Source: Candidatus Aquidulcis sp.
Lineage (GTDB): Bacteria > Chloroflexota > Limnocylindria > Limnocylindrales > Limnocylindraceae
Length of the DNA stretch: 32,048 nucleotides
Assembly: GCA_009919005.1 (NCBI GenBank)
Contig: RGCW01000008.1
Coordinates: 1 to 32,048, forward strand
Reading direction: 5' to 3'
In this document: one piece after another, positions 15,588-23,226 of the stretch
How positions within the stretch are numbered: the first letter of the stretch is position 1
Layout of the letters: each line of letters begins with the position of its first letter
The notes under the pieces: generated by a model
The model's database searches: none
What the model was told of the DNA's origin: nothing
Seen by the model: only the letters and a program-made list of their open reading frames with translations
Made by a program: the position numbers and the translations under genes

Positions 15588-15913
15588 GCGACAGCACTTA
15601 CGACCTCTGGCAAGTGGCTTACTGGCTGGACGAGCAGACCTCCCGCAAGGCGGGGGCGTGGAGCGAGGTAAAGCGGGTCAAGGTCAACAAGACCACCCAG
15701 CGTCTCCTCCTCGCCCAGTTGCCCATCCTGCGGGTCACCAAGGACGAGATGCCCGAGTTCCCCTGCCAAGACATCACGGGCGGGGCACCAGCCCAACGCT
15801 TCATCCTCCAAGTCGTCAAGGAGGAAGGGCTTGACCAAGACAAGGTCGTCGCCGAATACTACATCAACACCGAGGGCTACGAATACGCCCGATACGCCGC
15901 CCGTATCCAGTAA
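15584..15913 (+). CDS. Unknown protein (MSDSTYDLWQVAYWLDEQTSRKAGAW...)
   Basis: ATGA overlap. Confidence 0.55.
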   Translation: MSDSTYDLWQVAYWLDEQTSRKAGAWSEVKRVKVNKTTQRLLLAQLPILRVTKDEMPEFPCQDITGGAPAQRFILQVVKEEGLDQDKVVAEYYINTEGYEYARYAARIQ

Positions 15914-15925
15914 TTCACTACCCCT

Positions 15926-16186
15926 ATGAAAATCCCGCCGACCCAACTCCGACTCGACGACTTCTTGCGGAAGGGCGTGAAGCAGGTGCAGACCATCACG
16001 ACGGACGGCTCCGTCCACTTCAACTTTGAATACGAACTCAAAGGGCACACGCACCGACTGGACTGGGTTGCGAGGCAGGAGGAAGTCCTCCTCGCCTCCT
16101 CCGACCCCAAGGAGTCCACAGCCCTCATCAAGCGTCTCCACGCCGATGTGACCGCTTGGTTCGACGAAGCCAACGCTTATGGGTAA
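15926..16186 (+). CDS. Unknown protein (MKIPPTQLRLDDFLRKGVKQVQTITTDG...)
   Basis: ORF with CCCCTATGAAAAT start context. Confidence 0.55.
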   Translation: MKIPPTQLRLDDFLRKGVKQVQTITTDGSVHFNFEYELKGHTHRLDWVARQEEVLLASSDPKESTALIKRLHADVTAWFDEANAYG

Positions 16187-16346
16187 GAACGCACGATACC
16201 GCAAACTCCGCTCCGAACTGGTAGCCACCGCCATCAAGGAGCCGAAGTGGGGAACCCTCACGCCGTCCGAGCAGAGGTCGCTCGTGGCTCGCACGCTACG
16301 CAAGGTCAAACGGGCTGACCAGCAGGGGCAGGGGAACAAGCCGTAA
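16179..16346 (+). CDS. Unknown 55-aa basic protein (MGKNARYRKLRSELVATAIKEPKWGTLTPSEQRSLVARTLRKVKRADQQGQGNKP), below ORF-track cutoff
   Basis: Direct translation; overlaps upstream gene. Confidence 0.5.
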   Translation: MGKNARYRKLRSELVATAIKEPKWGTLTPSEQRSLVARTLRKVKRADQQGQGNKP

Positions 16347-16353
16347 GGGGGAT

Positions 16354-16381
16354 GCGTAGATTAGCCCGACCCAATCTACGC
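16354..16381 (+). repeat. Perfect 9-bp inverted repeat (GCGTAGATT-N10-AATCTACGC) ending in a CACG-rich stretch
   Basis: Direct reading. Confidence 0.8.
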
Positions 16382-16446
16382 ACGCACGCACCCGCACGCA
16401 CTCACGCCCGAGCGTAGGCGTATGGGGTGGACAATGCCCAACGGCT

Positions 16447-16983
16447 ATGGAGAAGCGTGCTGAAACTGGAACAGGGGGTATCCCTCGGAGGGCGTTCAAT
16501 AACCCTCGGGCTATGGAGTCGCTTGGCTCGTCTAATCTGGCGAACTCGTTCGACCTACCTCGTGGAGTCGCATCGTCTTTGCAACGAGAGGTCTACCGAA
16601 ATGCTGGCGGTGACCCCGCTGTCCTAACCAAGATTGATGCCGACAACCGAGCAATCAGCAGAACTGCTCGTATTATGCGTGGTCAGTTGAAGGACGCTAC
16701 CGCATCTCGAAATAGTGCGAACAAAGCGGAAAACCAGCGTCAGATAGACAACGCCCGTAGGAACTACTCCGACATCGTCCAGCGGACGAACCAACTGAAC
16801 AACGACCTTGTGTCGAACATCGTCCGTCTTACTGCCTACGCCAACGCAAACCCAGCCCAAGCCGCCCCCGTCACCGCTCTGGCTAACAAACTTAAAGCCG
16901 ACTACGACGCTAACAACCGACGCATTGGCTCCCTTCGTGCTGGGTTCCTTCGGGCTACTGGTCGTGACCCTGCCTCTGCTTAA
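16447..16983 (+). CDS. Protein A with conserved N-terminal tag MEKRAETGTGGIPRRAFNNPRAMESLGSSNLANSF and helical C-terminal part
   Basis: Direct translation; N-terminus nearly identical to the next gene. Confidence 0.7.
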   Translation: MEKRAETGTGGIPRRAFNNPRAMESLGSSNLANSFDLPRGVASSLQREVYRNAGGDPAVLTKIDADNRAISRTARIMRGQLKDATASRNSANKAENQRQIDNARRNYSDIVQRTNQLNNDLVSNIVRLTAYANANPAQAAPVTALANKLKADYDANNRRIGSLRAGFLRATGRDPASA

Positions 16984-16994
16984 ATCCTACACTT

Positions 16995-17459
16995 ATGCTG
17001 AAACACGCCGAGACTGGCACGGGCGGTATTCCCCGTCGTGCCTTCAATAATCCGAGGGCGATGGAGTCTTTGGGTTCCAGTAACCTATCGAACTCGTTCG
17101 CCCTTGGCGACACCTCGCCATCGGCTCGGCTTGGGGGTAGGGAACTACCCGCATTGAACACGAGGGGTTTCGTCCAAGGCAAGGAGCGTCTCAACGCCGT
17201 GAAGCGTGAGATGCAGAAGGACATCCGTGCCATCCAGAAGGCGTTGCCTACGCTCGACCCAGATAGCATCGGGTCGAAGACCCTACGCTCCCGAGAGGTC
17301 ACCCTTCGTCAAGAGGTCGAAGTCCTCAATCGGCAAGTGAGGCAGGGAGGTTACTTGAACACGCCAGCCGCCAACCGCCAAGCCAACCCCAACGGCAACT
17401 TCTATGTCCCGAAGGAGTATGCTGACAGGGCTGGCATCAATACGACCCGCTCGTTCTGA
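16995..17459 (+). CDS. Protein B with conserved N-terminal tag MLKHAETGTGGIPRRAFNNPRAMESLGSSNLSNSF and different C-terminal part
   Basis: Direct translation. Confidence 0.7.
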   Translation: MLKHAETGTGGIPRRAFNNPRAMESLGSSNLSNSFALGDTSPSARLGGRELPALNTRGFVQGKERLNAVKREMQKDIRAIQKALPTLDPDSIGSKTLRSREVTLRQEVEVLNRQVRQGGYLNTPAANRQANPNGNFYVPKEYADRAGINTTRSF

Positions 17460-17467
17460 CGGGCTGA

Positions 17468-17698
17468 TTAAGCCCTCTGGCTGGGCTTACGAAGCCCTCC
17501 CCAGTTCGGGTCACGGCGAAGGGTCACCCCGAGGTAAGAAGCCGCCATACGGACGCTTCTGGGGTCAATGGCGTGCAGTCTGGCTATCTCCCTTGCCGTG
17601 AGGCGGGAGGTGCCATCGCTATCCAGCGAGGCGAGGACGGCGTTGCGGACTACGAGGTAGCCAACATAGCGACGCTTGGGTTTGGTGTCGGTGTTCAT
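17468..17698 (-). CDS. Putative HTH-containing small protein
   Basis: SRLTAREIARLHAIDPRSVRMAASYLGVTLRR resembles an HTH. Confidence 0.5.
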   Translation of the reverse strand: MNTDTKPKRRYVGYLVVRNAVLASLDSDGTSRLTAREIARLHAIDPRSVRMAASYLGVTLRRDPNWGGLRKPSQRA

Positions 17699-18012
17699 TT
17701 GGTGGTGCGAAGGGCGAGGAGGGCGAGGAGGAAGCCACGGACTTCCGTGATGGAGACGAACTGGACGACGGACATCTCTGGCTCATCGTCCTTGACGGGC
17801 TTCTTGAAGATGACCCGCCACTTGGCGGAACCCTCCCTGCGGTCGCACCAAGTGAAGGTGTCGGACACGGAGACGGCTGGCTCGCCTTCCTTGCGGGTGG
17901 TGTTGTAGTGGTAGACGAGGTTGATGAGGTCGGACTTCTTGGTGACCTCTTGGCTCATCTGGGTGAGCGACATCTTGGCGATGTCTTCTGGGCTGTGGGT
18001 GTCGGAGGGCAT
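17695..18012 (-). CDS. Unknown protein (MPSDTHSPEDIAKMSLTQMSQEVTKKSDLINLVYHYN...)
   Basis: ORF, ATGA overlap with downstream gene. Confidence 0.55.
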   Translation of the reverse strand: MPSDTHSPEDIAKMSLTQMSQEVTKKSDLINLVYHYNTTRKEGEPAVSVSDTFTWCDRREGSAKWRVIFKKPVKDDEPEMSVVQFVSITEVRGFLLALLALRTTK

Positions 18013-18021
18013 AGATTTGGA

Positions 18022-18267
18022 TTACGGGAACTTACCCGAGGTGAGGCACATAATGTATGTGTCCTTGAACTTGTGACGCTGGTCGTGGGAAGCGTCGTCG
18101 TAGTCCTTGTAAAGACCACGGCACTCGCCGCCGAGGATGTCGAAGATGCCGTAGTTCTTCACGCCGTCGGAGACGGGCGAGAGGACGGCACGGATTTTGC
18201 CAGCGACGGGCTTGTAAGTCTGCCAGATGCAGTAGCCGTCTTGGGTGTCGATGATGGGATTGCTCAT
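18022..18267 (-). CDS. Unknown protein (MSNPIIDTQDGYCIWQTYKPVAGKIRAVLSPVSDGVKN...)
   Basis: ORF trimmed to ATG close to the upstream stop. Confidence 0.5.
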   Translation of the reverse strand: MSNPIIDTQDGYCIWQTYKPVAGKIRAVLSPVSDGVKNYGIFDILGGECRGLYKDYDDASHDQRHKFKDTYIMCLTSGKFP

Positions 18268-18271
18268 TGGC

Positions 18272-18550
18272 TTACTTGGCGATGTAGAGGGTGGCGACTC
18301 GGTCGGTGTTGCCCGAGCGGGACAGGTCGATTTCGTAGATGTCGTATGCACCCGCTTCCTGTGCGTCCACGGGATACTTGCCCGAGGCGAACTTTTTGAG
18401 GTAGCGTTCGATACGCTTGGCGTTGGACTCGATGAGTCCCAACTCGTCGGACGGGTAGATGTATTCGCCTCCGCATCCGCAACGGCAACAGGCACCCTTG
18501 CCGATGTAGAGTTTCTTGACCTGCTCGATGGTGAATGAGTATTCGCTCAT
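18272..18550 (-). CDS. Unknown protein with CCRCGCG motif
   Basis: MSEYSFTIEQVKKLYIGKGACCRCGCGGEYIYPSDELG...; leader CCACCACCACTATG. Confidence 0.55.
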   Translation of the reverse strand: MSEYSFTIEQVKKLYIGKGACCRCGCGGEYIYPSDELGLIESNAKRIERYLKKFASGKYPVDAQEAGAYDIYEIDLSRSGNTDRVATLYIAK

Positions 18551-18569
18551 AGTGGTGGTGGATTGTGGA

Positions 18570-18941
18570 TTAGAACTCGCCCTTGCGGAAGGCATCGGAC
18601 TCATCGCACTCGTGCTGATGGTCACGCTCCTCGCAGGTCTGGAAGTCGGGGGTGGCACGCAGGGCGTTGACCACACAGGCGGTCATCTTTTCAGACCAGA
18701 AGAACTTGCGGTTCGCCCACAGACCCTGCGACATACGCCACTCGTTGTGGCTATCGACGGACTTCATCTTGACGGCGAAGGCGGACAGCACCTTCCAGCC
18801 CGAACGGGCGGCGAGGCGTTCCAAGTCCTCGGGGGAGCGTTTGATGCTCTCGACCCGCTGGCGTTCCGTGCGGGAGAACAGACGGCGGGAGGTTTCCAGC
18901 AGGTCGGGGCGGCGGGGGTCGAACTCGATTTCGGAGTGCAT
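18570..18941 (-). CDS. Unknown protein (MHSEIEFDPRRPDLLETSRRLFSRTERQRVESIKRSPEDLERL...)
   Basis: ORF trimmed to ATG after CACCAATCAATACT. Confidence 0.55.
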   Translation of the reverse strand: MHSEIEFDPRRPDLLETSRRLFSRTERQRVESIKRSPEDLERLAARSGWKVLSAFAVKMKSVDSHNEWRMSQGLWANRKFFWSEKMTACVVNALRATPDFQTCEERDHQHECDESDAFRKGEF

Positions 18942-18962
18942 AGTATTGATTGGTGTATGAGC

Positions 18963-18991
18963 AAGGTAGCCCAAGCCCTTGGGAATAGCAA
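18963..18991 (-). promoter_or_regulatory. Operator-type promoter: TTGCTA-N17-TACCTT with CAAGGGCTTG in spacer
   Basis: Reverse strand TTGCTATTCCCAAGGGCTTGGGCTACCTT. Confidence 0.4.
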
Positions 18992-19042
18992 GCACAAAAG
19001 TGAAGAAATCTTTCTGGGCAGGAAACCCAATAAAGACGGGCA

Positions 19043-19073
19043 CAAAAAAGGGGTGAGGCACTCGCCCCACCCC
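19043..19073 (-). terminator. Rho-independent terminator of the recombination operon
   Basis: Reverse strand GGGGTGGGGC-GAGT-GCCTCACCCC followed by TTTTTTG. Confidence 0.8.
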
Positions 19074-19119
19074 CGTGGTCAGTCACCACTACACCAACCC
19101 GCCTTGCGGCGGGAAAGGG

Positions 19120-19536
19120 TTAGAAGGGCTGGTCAGCCGACGGCTTCACGAACTTGCTGACTCGCAGGACGGACTTCTGCTCGCCGTCCTTGCCCGTGTA
19201 AGACTCGGACTTCAAGGAGATGCCGACTCGCATCCCGACGAAGGAGCGGACGAAGTTGAAGAACTCGCCCGACTTGGAGAAGTCGAACTCGGCTCCGTTC
19301 GGCACCTTCATACCGCTGGCGATGATGAGTTGGTTCAGTCGCCAGTAGACAGTATCCTTGTTGAGAAGGTCGTCACGGCACGAGCGGTTCTTGTCGTCCT
19401 TGAACACGATGACCGCCTTCTCGACTCCGTTGGAGGTGAGGGCACGCTCGACCGAGTCGATGACGACTGTGTAGTCGCCTTCATCGGTGAAACGCTCGGG
19501 GCGGTCGCTGGCATTGAGGTCTACTTTGAACTTCAT
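19120..19536 (-). CDS. Possible ssDNA-binding/DUF669-like recombination-associated protein
   Basis: MKFKVDLNASDRPERFTDEGDYTVVIDSVERALTSNGVEKAVIVFKDD... adjacent to exonuclease/annealase genes. Confidence 0.4.
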   Translation of the reverse strand: MKFKVDLNASDRPERFTDEGDYTVVIDSVERALTSNGVEKAVIVFKDDKNRSCRDDLLNKDTVYWRLNQLIIASGMKVPNGAEFDFSKSGEFFNFVRSFVGMRVGISLKSESYTGKDGEQKSVLRVSKFVKPSADQPF

Positions 19537-19545
19537 TGGTGTATC

Positions 19546-19570
19546 TTGGTTTGGTTTGGTTTGGTTTGGG
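19546..19570 (-). repeat. Pentanucleotide tandem repeat (TTGGT x4 + TTGGG on +; CCAAA-type on -) in an intercistronic leader
   Basis: Direct reading: ttggtttggtttggtttggtttggg. Confidence 0.9.
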
Positions 19571-19581
19571 TTTGCGGGAGA

Positions 19582-20475
19582 TTAGTTAATCCACGGCGGG
19601 ATGGACAGGGAGTTCACGCCACGCTGGTATGCTGGGAACTCGTTCCGTGCGATGCAATCAGAGAGTGTCTCCATCAGACGCTGGCGGATTGCAAACGCTT
19701 TTTCAAGCGATTGGGCATCCAGTTCGTAGAGAGCCACGGAGTGAGGCGGAGCCGACTCCACGGCGACGAAGATGAACCGCTCGATGGGAAGCCCCATCTT
19801 GCGACAGATGGCGATGTAGTGGGCGGCTTGCATCCAGTAGCCATACGACATAAAACTCTTGCCGAACCCTTCGGCGGAAGCGTCCTGTGTCGTCTTCAAG
19901 TCTACGATTGTGGTGCCGTCCATCGTGATGAGGTCGCAACGACCCTTACAGGCGATTTCGAGTCCCTTGACTGTCTCGTTGCAGACGATGGACATCTCCG
20001 CCTTGGCTGACGGGTGGGTCAGAAGCGGAATGACATCGGCGTGATTGCGGACAGCGGAAGCCATCGCTCGGGACAGGGCATCCTGCTCCGCCGTGATGAT
20101 GGCACGACCCGTGGCTTGGGCGTTGAAGTCGTCCCACCACTTGATGGCGGCGAGGGTATCCTCGGACGGCTTCTTGGCGTTACGCTGGACGCTGGTGGGC
20201 TTCTTGGGTGCGTCCTCGGGGATGACTGTGATTTCGTCCTGCCACTTGTGCGGCTCGAACACCAGCGTGTGCGTGGCGGTGCCCAAGTCCATCGAGGCGG
20301 AAGCGGGTTCCGACTCGCTGTTGAGCCAATGCCAGAAGTGGGCTGGGGATTTGCGGAGCATCATTAGACCCGTCTTGGTCAAGCCCAAGACACGATGGTA
20401 GTCTTCCGCTTGCAGGTTGTCATACACCCCCTGCTGGACGGCAGGAGCGTCCTGCTTGCCTCCTGTGATGCTCAC
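19582..20475 (-). CDS. RecE/YqaJ-like PD-(D/E)XK exonuclease
   Basis: LTKTGLMMLRKSPAHFWHWLN...MDLGTATHTLVFEP...CKGRCDLITMDGTTIVDLKTTQDAS...YWMQAAHYIAI. Confidence 0.8.
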   Translation of the reverse strand: MSITGGKQDAPAVQQGVYDNLQAEDYHRVLGLTKTGLMMLRKSPAHFWHWLNSESEPASASMDLGTATHTLVFEPHKWQDEITVIPEDAPKKPTSVQRNAKKPSEDTLAAIKWWDDFNAQATGRAIITAEQDALSRAMASAVRNHADVIPLLTHPSAKAEMSIVCNETVKGLEIACKGRCDLITMDGTTIVDLKTTQDASAEGFGKSFMSYGYWMQAAHYIAICRKMGLPIERFIFVAVESAPPHSVALYELDAQSLEKAFAIRQRLMETLSDCIARNEFPAYQRGVNSLSIPPWIN

Positions 20476-21302
20476 AGGGACTCCTTTCGGATGCCTTCGA
20501 GGATGGTCACAATCTTCGAGGGGTTGGCGAGGATACGCTGGGCTGTCATCGCATCGAGGTCACGATAAGTCTGCCCAGCACGGAGGAAGGACTTGCTCAC
20601 GAGATACTCGGAAGCGGTCGGCTCATACTTGGCGAGAAGGTCGTCCAGACGGCTGGCTACGGCACCTGCGGGGTCAGCCACGCTCACCACCTGCTCCACG
20701 GGGGAGGAGGGCAGTTGCTTGGCGACGGGCAGGGGCTTGTCCTGCGAGGAGAAGTCGGACACCTCCTCGGGCGTGTAGATGCCAGAGACGATTTGCGGAG
20801 CGAGGAGGCGGACACCTTCGCTGATGCAACGGGCGGTCAGCATCTGGCGAGGGAACTTACGCCAGTTGTCCTTCAACCCGCTCTTGCCCATAGCGACTCC
20901 GTTCGCCTTCATCTCATCGACTGTGCATCCGATTTCGACCTCGGAGTCGGAGTGGATGAACACCGCCTTGACCTCCTTGTCGTTTCGGACGAGCCACTTG
21001 ACCTTGCCACCCGTGGTGAGGAAGCGACCGAGCATAGCGTCGGCACGCATCGAGAGTTTGCCCTCGATGATGTGGTAAGTCTTGGCGAGTTCGAGCGGTG
21101 CCTTGCCTTCGGCGAGACAGGTCATAGCGAGAACCATTCCCTGCTCGGGCTTCACGCATCCGAACATACCGCTACCCCAAATCATTTCGCCCATCACTTG
21201 GATGGCTTGGATGGGGTCGGTGATTTTGTTGTAGATGGCGTTGGAGCCAGCGATGGCGTTCGACTCGCTGATGTCGATGATTTCGTTTTTCGGTTCGGAC
21301 AT
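20472..21302 (-). CDS. RecT-like single-strand annealing protein
   Basis: PEQGMVLAMTCLAEGKAPLELAKTYHIIEGKLSMRADAML...NWRKFPRQMLTARCISEGVRLLAPQIVSGIYTPEEV; ATGA-coupled to the RecE-like gene. Confidence 0.7.
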   Translation of the reverse strand: MSEPKNEIIDISESNAIAGSNAIYNKITDPIQAIQVMGEMIWGSGMFGCVKPEQGMVLAMTCLAEGKAPLELAKTYHIIEGKLSMRADAMLGRFLTTGGKVKWLVRNDKEVKAVFIHSDSEVEIGCTVDEMKANGVAMGKSGLKDNWRKFPRQMLTARCISEGVRLLAPQIVSGIYTPEEVSDFSSQDKPLPVAKQLPSSPVEQVVSVADPAGAVASRLDDLLAKYEPTASEYLVSKSFLRAGQTYRDLDAMTAQRILANPSKIVTILEGIRKESL

Positions 21303-21331
21303 AATGGTGTTGGTGTGTGGTGAAAGACTGC

Positions 21332-21559
21332 TTACAGCGTCACGCCGTTGATGCTGAACGGAACGGCGACGGAGAAGGGAACGAGGTTGTCGTTCGCATC
21401 TCGCATCATCAGTCCGCCCTTGCGACAGTTCTCGATGGTCAACTGCTTGGGAACGAGTTCGTTCACGAAGAAGCCGTGGAGGTCGGACTTCTTCACGCCA
21501 CGAGTCGGGTCGGTTGGGTTAATAACGATGCGGGTTTGATTGATGTTGGTGTGTCTCAT
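21332..21559 (-). CDS. Unknown small protein (MRHTNINQTRIVINPTDPTRGVKKSDLHGFFVNELVPKQLTIENC...)
   Basis: First gene of the recombination operon. Confidence 0.5.
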   Translation of the reverse strand: MRHTNINQTRIVINPTDPTRGVKKSDLHGFFVNELVPKQLTIENCRKGGLMMRDANDNLVPFSVAVPFSINGVTL

Positions 21560-21579
21560 TGTGTGAGGGAGGGATGTGG

Positions 21580-21608
21580 GACGATGCCCAACCGCATCCG
21601 TTGGTCAA
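21580..21608 (-). promoter_or_regulatory. Possible operator-type promoter (TTGACC, half-site GCGGTTGGG)
   Basis: Reverse strand TTGACCAACGGATGCGGTTGGGCATCGTC; weak -10. Confidence 0.3.
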
Positions 21609-21653
21609 CGGGAAAAATGTTGCTCCACGCAAAATAGTTGCAACCCTCTGGCT

Positions 21654-21989
21654 ATGAAGCAGATTTCTGTGTTCGAGCCACAGCAAATCGGGGGCAAATG
21701 GGTTGACCCTCTTTGCCTCCCTGTCGGCGGAGACATCATCTGCTCCTCCATCGCCGCCGCCTTGAACCTCGTGTGGTTCAGTCTGAACATCGCCGCAGAA
21801 CGCAAGGATGCAGACGAGGTCGGTCGCCTCGCCTTGATGTGCAAAGCGATGCTGACTGTCGAGCAATCGGGCATCTCCATCGGCTCCGATGAAGACCTCA
21901 AAGAAGCACTTGACAGAGTGTCTGATGTTGAGAATAGTCAAGCGGATGACTACACCAACACAGACGACGACGACGAGGACGCTGGCTAA
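21654..21989 (+). CDS. Unknown acidic-tailed protein (MKQISVFEPQQIGGKWVDPLCLPVGGDIICSSIAAAL...)
   Basis: ORF trimmed to CTCTGGCTATG. Confidence 0.55.
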   Translation: MKQISVFEPQQIGGKWVDPLCLPVGGDIICSSIAAALNLVWFSLNIAAERKDADEVGRLALMCKAMLTVEQSGISIGSDEDLKEALDRVSDVENSQADDYTNTDDDDEDAG

Positions 21990-22440
21990 CGCCACGCTCC
22001 TGCTACTCCTGCTATCGCTACCCGTGAAGGCAGACCAGAACAAGATGCCCACGCTACTCAAACTCGTGGCTGGCATCGAGTCCTCCAACAACCCGCAAGC
22101 CGTGGGAGACAACGGACTCGCTCGTGGCGAGTTCCAGTTCCACAAGGCGGCGTGGGAGCAAGTGTCAGCCCAACGCAAGGCACAGGGCAAGAAGGCATAC
22201 GCATACGCATACGCACACGACCGCTTCGTGGCTCACCAGTATGCGGAGGCATACCTCACTTGGATTTCCTCCGACCTCGAACGCCGACTCGGACGCAAGC
22301 CAAGGGCGTGGGAGGTCTACGCCGCCTTCAATCGTGGCGTGGGTGGCTTCCAGTCGCTCGGCTTTCGGTTTGACCGACTGCCCAAGCACACACAGCGTTC
22401 CTGTCGCTCCATCGCCACCGCCCTCAACGAGACGCTCTGA
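21946..22440 (+). CDS. Signal-peptide-bearing lytic transglycosylase (SLT-like)
   Basis: LANATLLLLLLSLPVKA leader; LLKLVAGIESSNNPQAVGDNGLARGEFQFHKAAWEQVS...AWEVYAAFNRGVGGF. Confidence 0.65.
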   Translation: MTTPTQTTTTRTLANATLLLLLLSLPVKADQNKMPTLLKLVAGIESSNNPQAVGDNGLARGEFQFHKAAWEQVSAQRKAQGKKAYAYAYAHDRFVAHQYAEAYLTWISSDLERRLGRKPRAWEVYAAFNRGVGGFQSLGFRFDRLPKHTQRSCRSIATALNETL

Positions 22441-22450
22441 CCTTGCCCCT

Positions 22451-22948
22451 ATGAAAATCTTGGCGATTGATACTGGCTCGAACGGAGCAATCTCCGTCGC
22501 CATCGACGGCGTTCACTCGCACACCGAGAAACTGAACGGAGCCGACCCGAGCGATTGGTTTCCGCAGTTGGAAAAAATGTTCGAGGCGACGACGGACATC
22601 GACACAGTCATCATCGAGAAGCCGCCATACTTTATGGGGACGATGATACCCTCGTCCCGCATCGCCGTCCTGTTCGAGTGCTACGGGATGATGGTTGGCT
22701 ACCTGTATGCCAAGGGCGTTCGCAACCGCCTCGTCACAGTCACACCGCAAGACTGGCAACGCTTCATCCGAGACGAGATGGGCATCAAGCGTGGCGAGAT
22801 GAAGCACGCCGAATGGAAGCGTCACCTGTCGCAATACGCCAAGGAGCGGTTCAAGGGCGAGAAGGTCACAGGGCAGACGGCGGACGCACGCCTCATCCTC
22901 GACTGGTGGCTACGGCACGGACGGCACAACGAGCATTACCTCAAATGA
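22451..22948 (+). CDS. RuvC-like Holliday-junction resolvase
   Basis: MKILAIDTGSNGAISVAI...DTVIIEKPPYFMG...VTPQDWQRFI...TADARLILDWWLR. Confidence 0.7.
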   Translation: MKILAIDTGSNGAISVAIDGVHSHTEKLNGADPSDWFPQLEKMFEATTDIDTVIIEKPPYFMGTMIPSSRIAVLFECYGMMVGYLYAKGVRNRLVTVTPQDWQRFIRDEMGIKRGEMKHAEWKRHLSQYAKERFKGEKVTGQTADARLILDWWLRHGRHNEHYLK

Positions 22949-23226
22949 GAACCACACGCAAAGACCTCGACGCTCTGGTAGGCGAACTGAACGAGGAGTT
23001 GGGTCGCCCCGCCAAGGGCTACGACCCCGAGCGTAGGAAGTTCAGCATCGGACACTTCTGCATCTACAAGACTGTGTTCGGCTACGAACTCCACGAGAAT
23101 AGGTCTGATAGCGGGGCAATCCGCTGTCACGGCGGGTGCCATCGGACGGCTCGTGAGTTTGCTACTTACCTACGGGGGATGCTTAACGGGGTTTCCGTAG
23201 CACGAAGTAGCGTTTGTAGCGTGTAG
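22945..23226 (+). CDS. Unknown protein (MRTTRKDLDALVGELNEELGRPAKGYDPERRKFSIGHFCIY...)
   Basis: ATGA overlap; 3' end overlaps the convergent HNH gene. Confidence 0.5.
   Translation: MRTTRKDLDALVGELNEELGRPAKGYDPERRKFSIGHFCIYKTVFGYELHENRSDSGAIRCHGGCHRTAREFATYLRGMLNGVSVARSSVCSV

Noticed and set aside
15407-16339. 310-aa minus-strand ORF
   Set aside because: Antisense to a run of overlapping plus genes with better starts and leaders.
17461-17498. Hairpins GGGCT-gatta-AGCCC and GGGCTT-ac-GAAGCCC between convergent genes as terminator
   Set aside because: Short stems without U-tracts; could be bidirectional but not supportable as an intrinsic terminator.
18764-19089. Minus ORFs extending through 18941-19089
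   Set aside because: Cross the terminator at 19043-19073 and the promoter-like site at 18963-18991; the ATG at 18941 fits leader context.
19075-20010. 311-aa plus-strand ORF
   Set aside because: Antisense to the RecE-like and DUF669-like genes and crosses the minus-strand terminator region.
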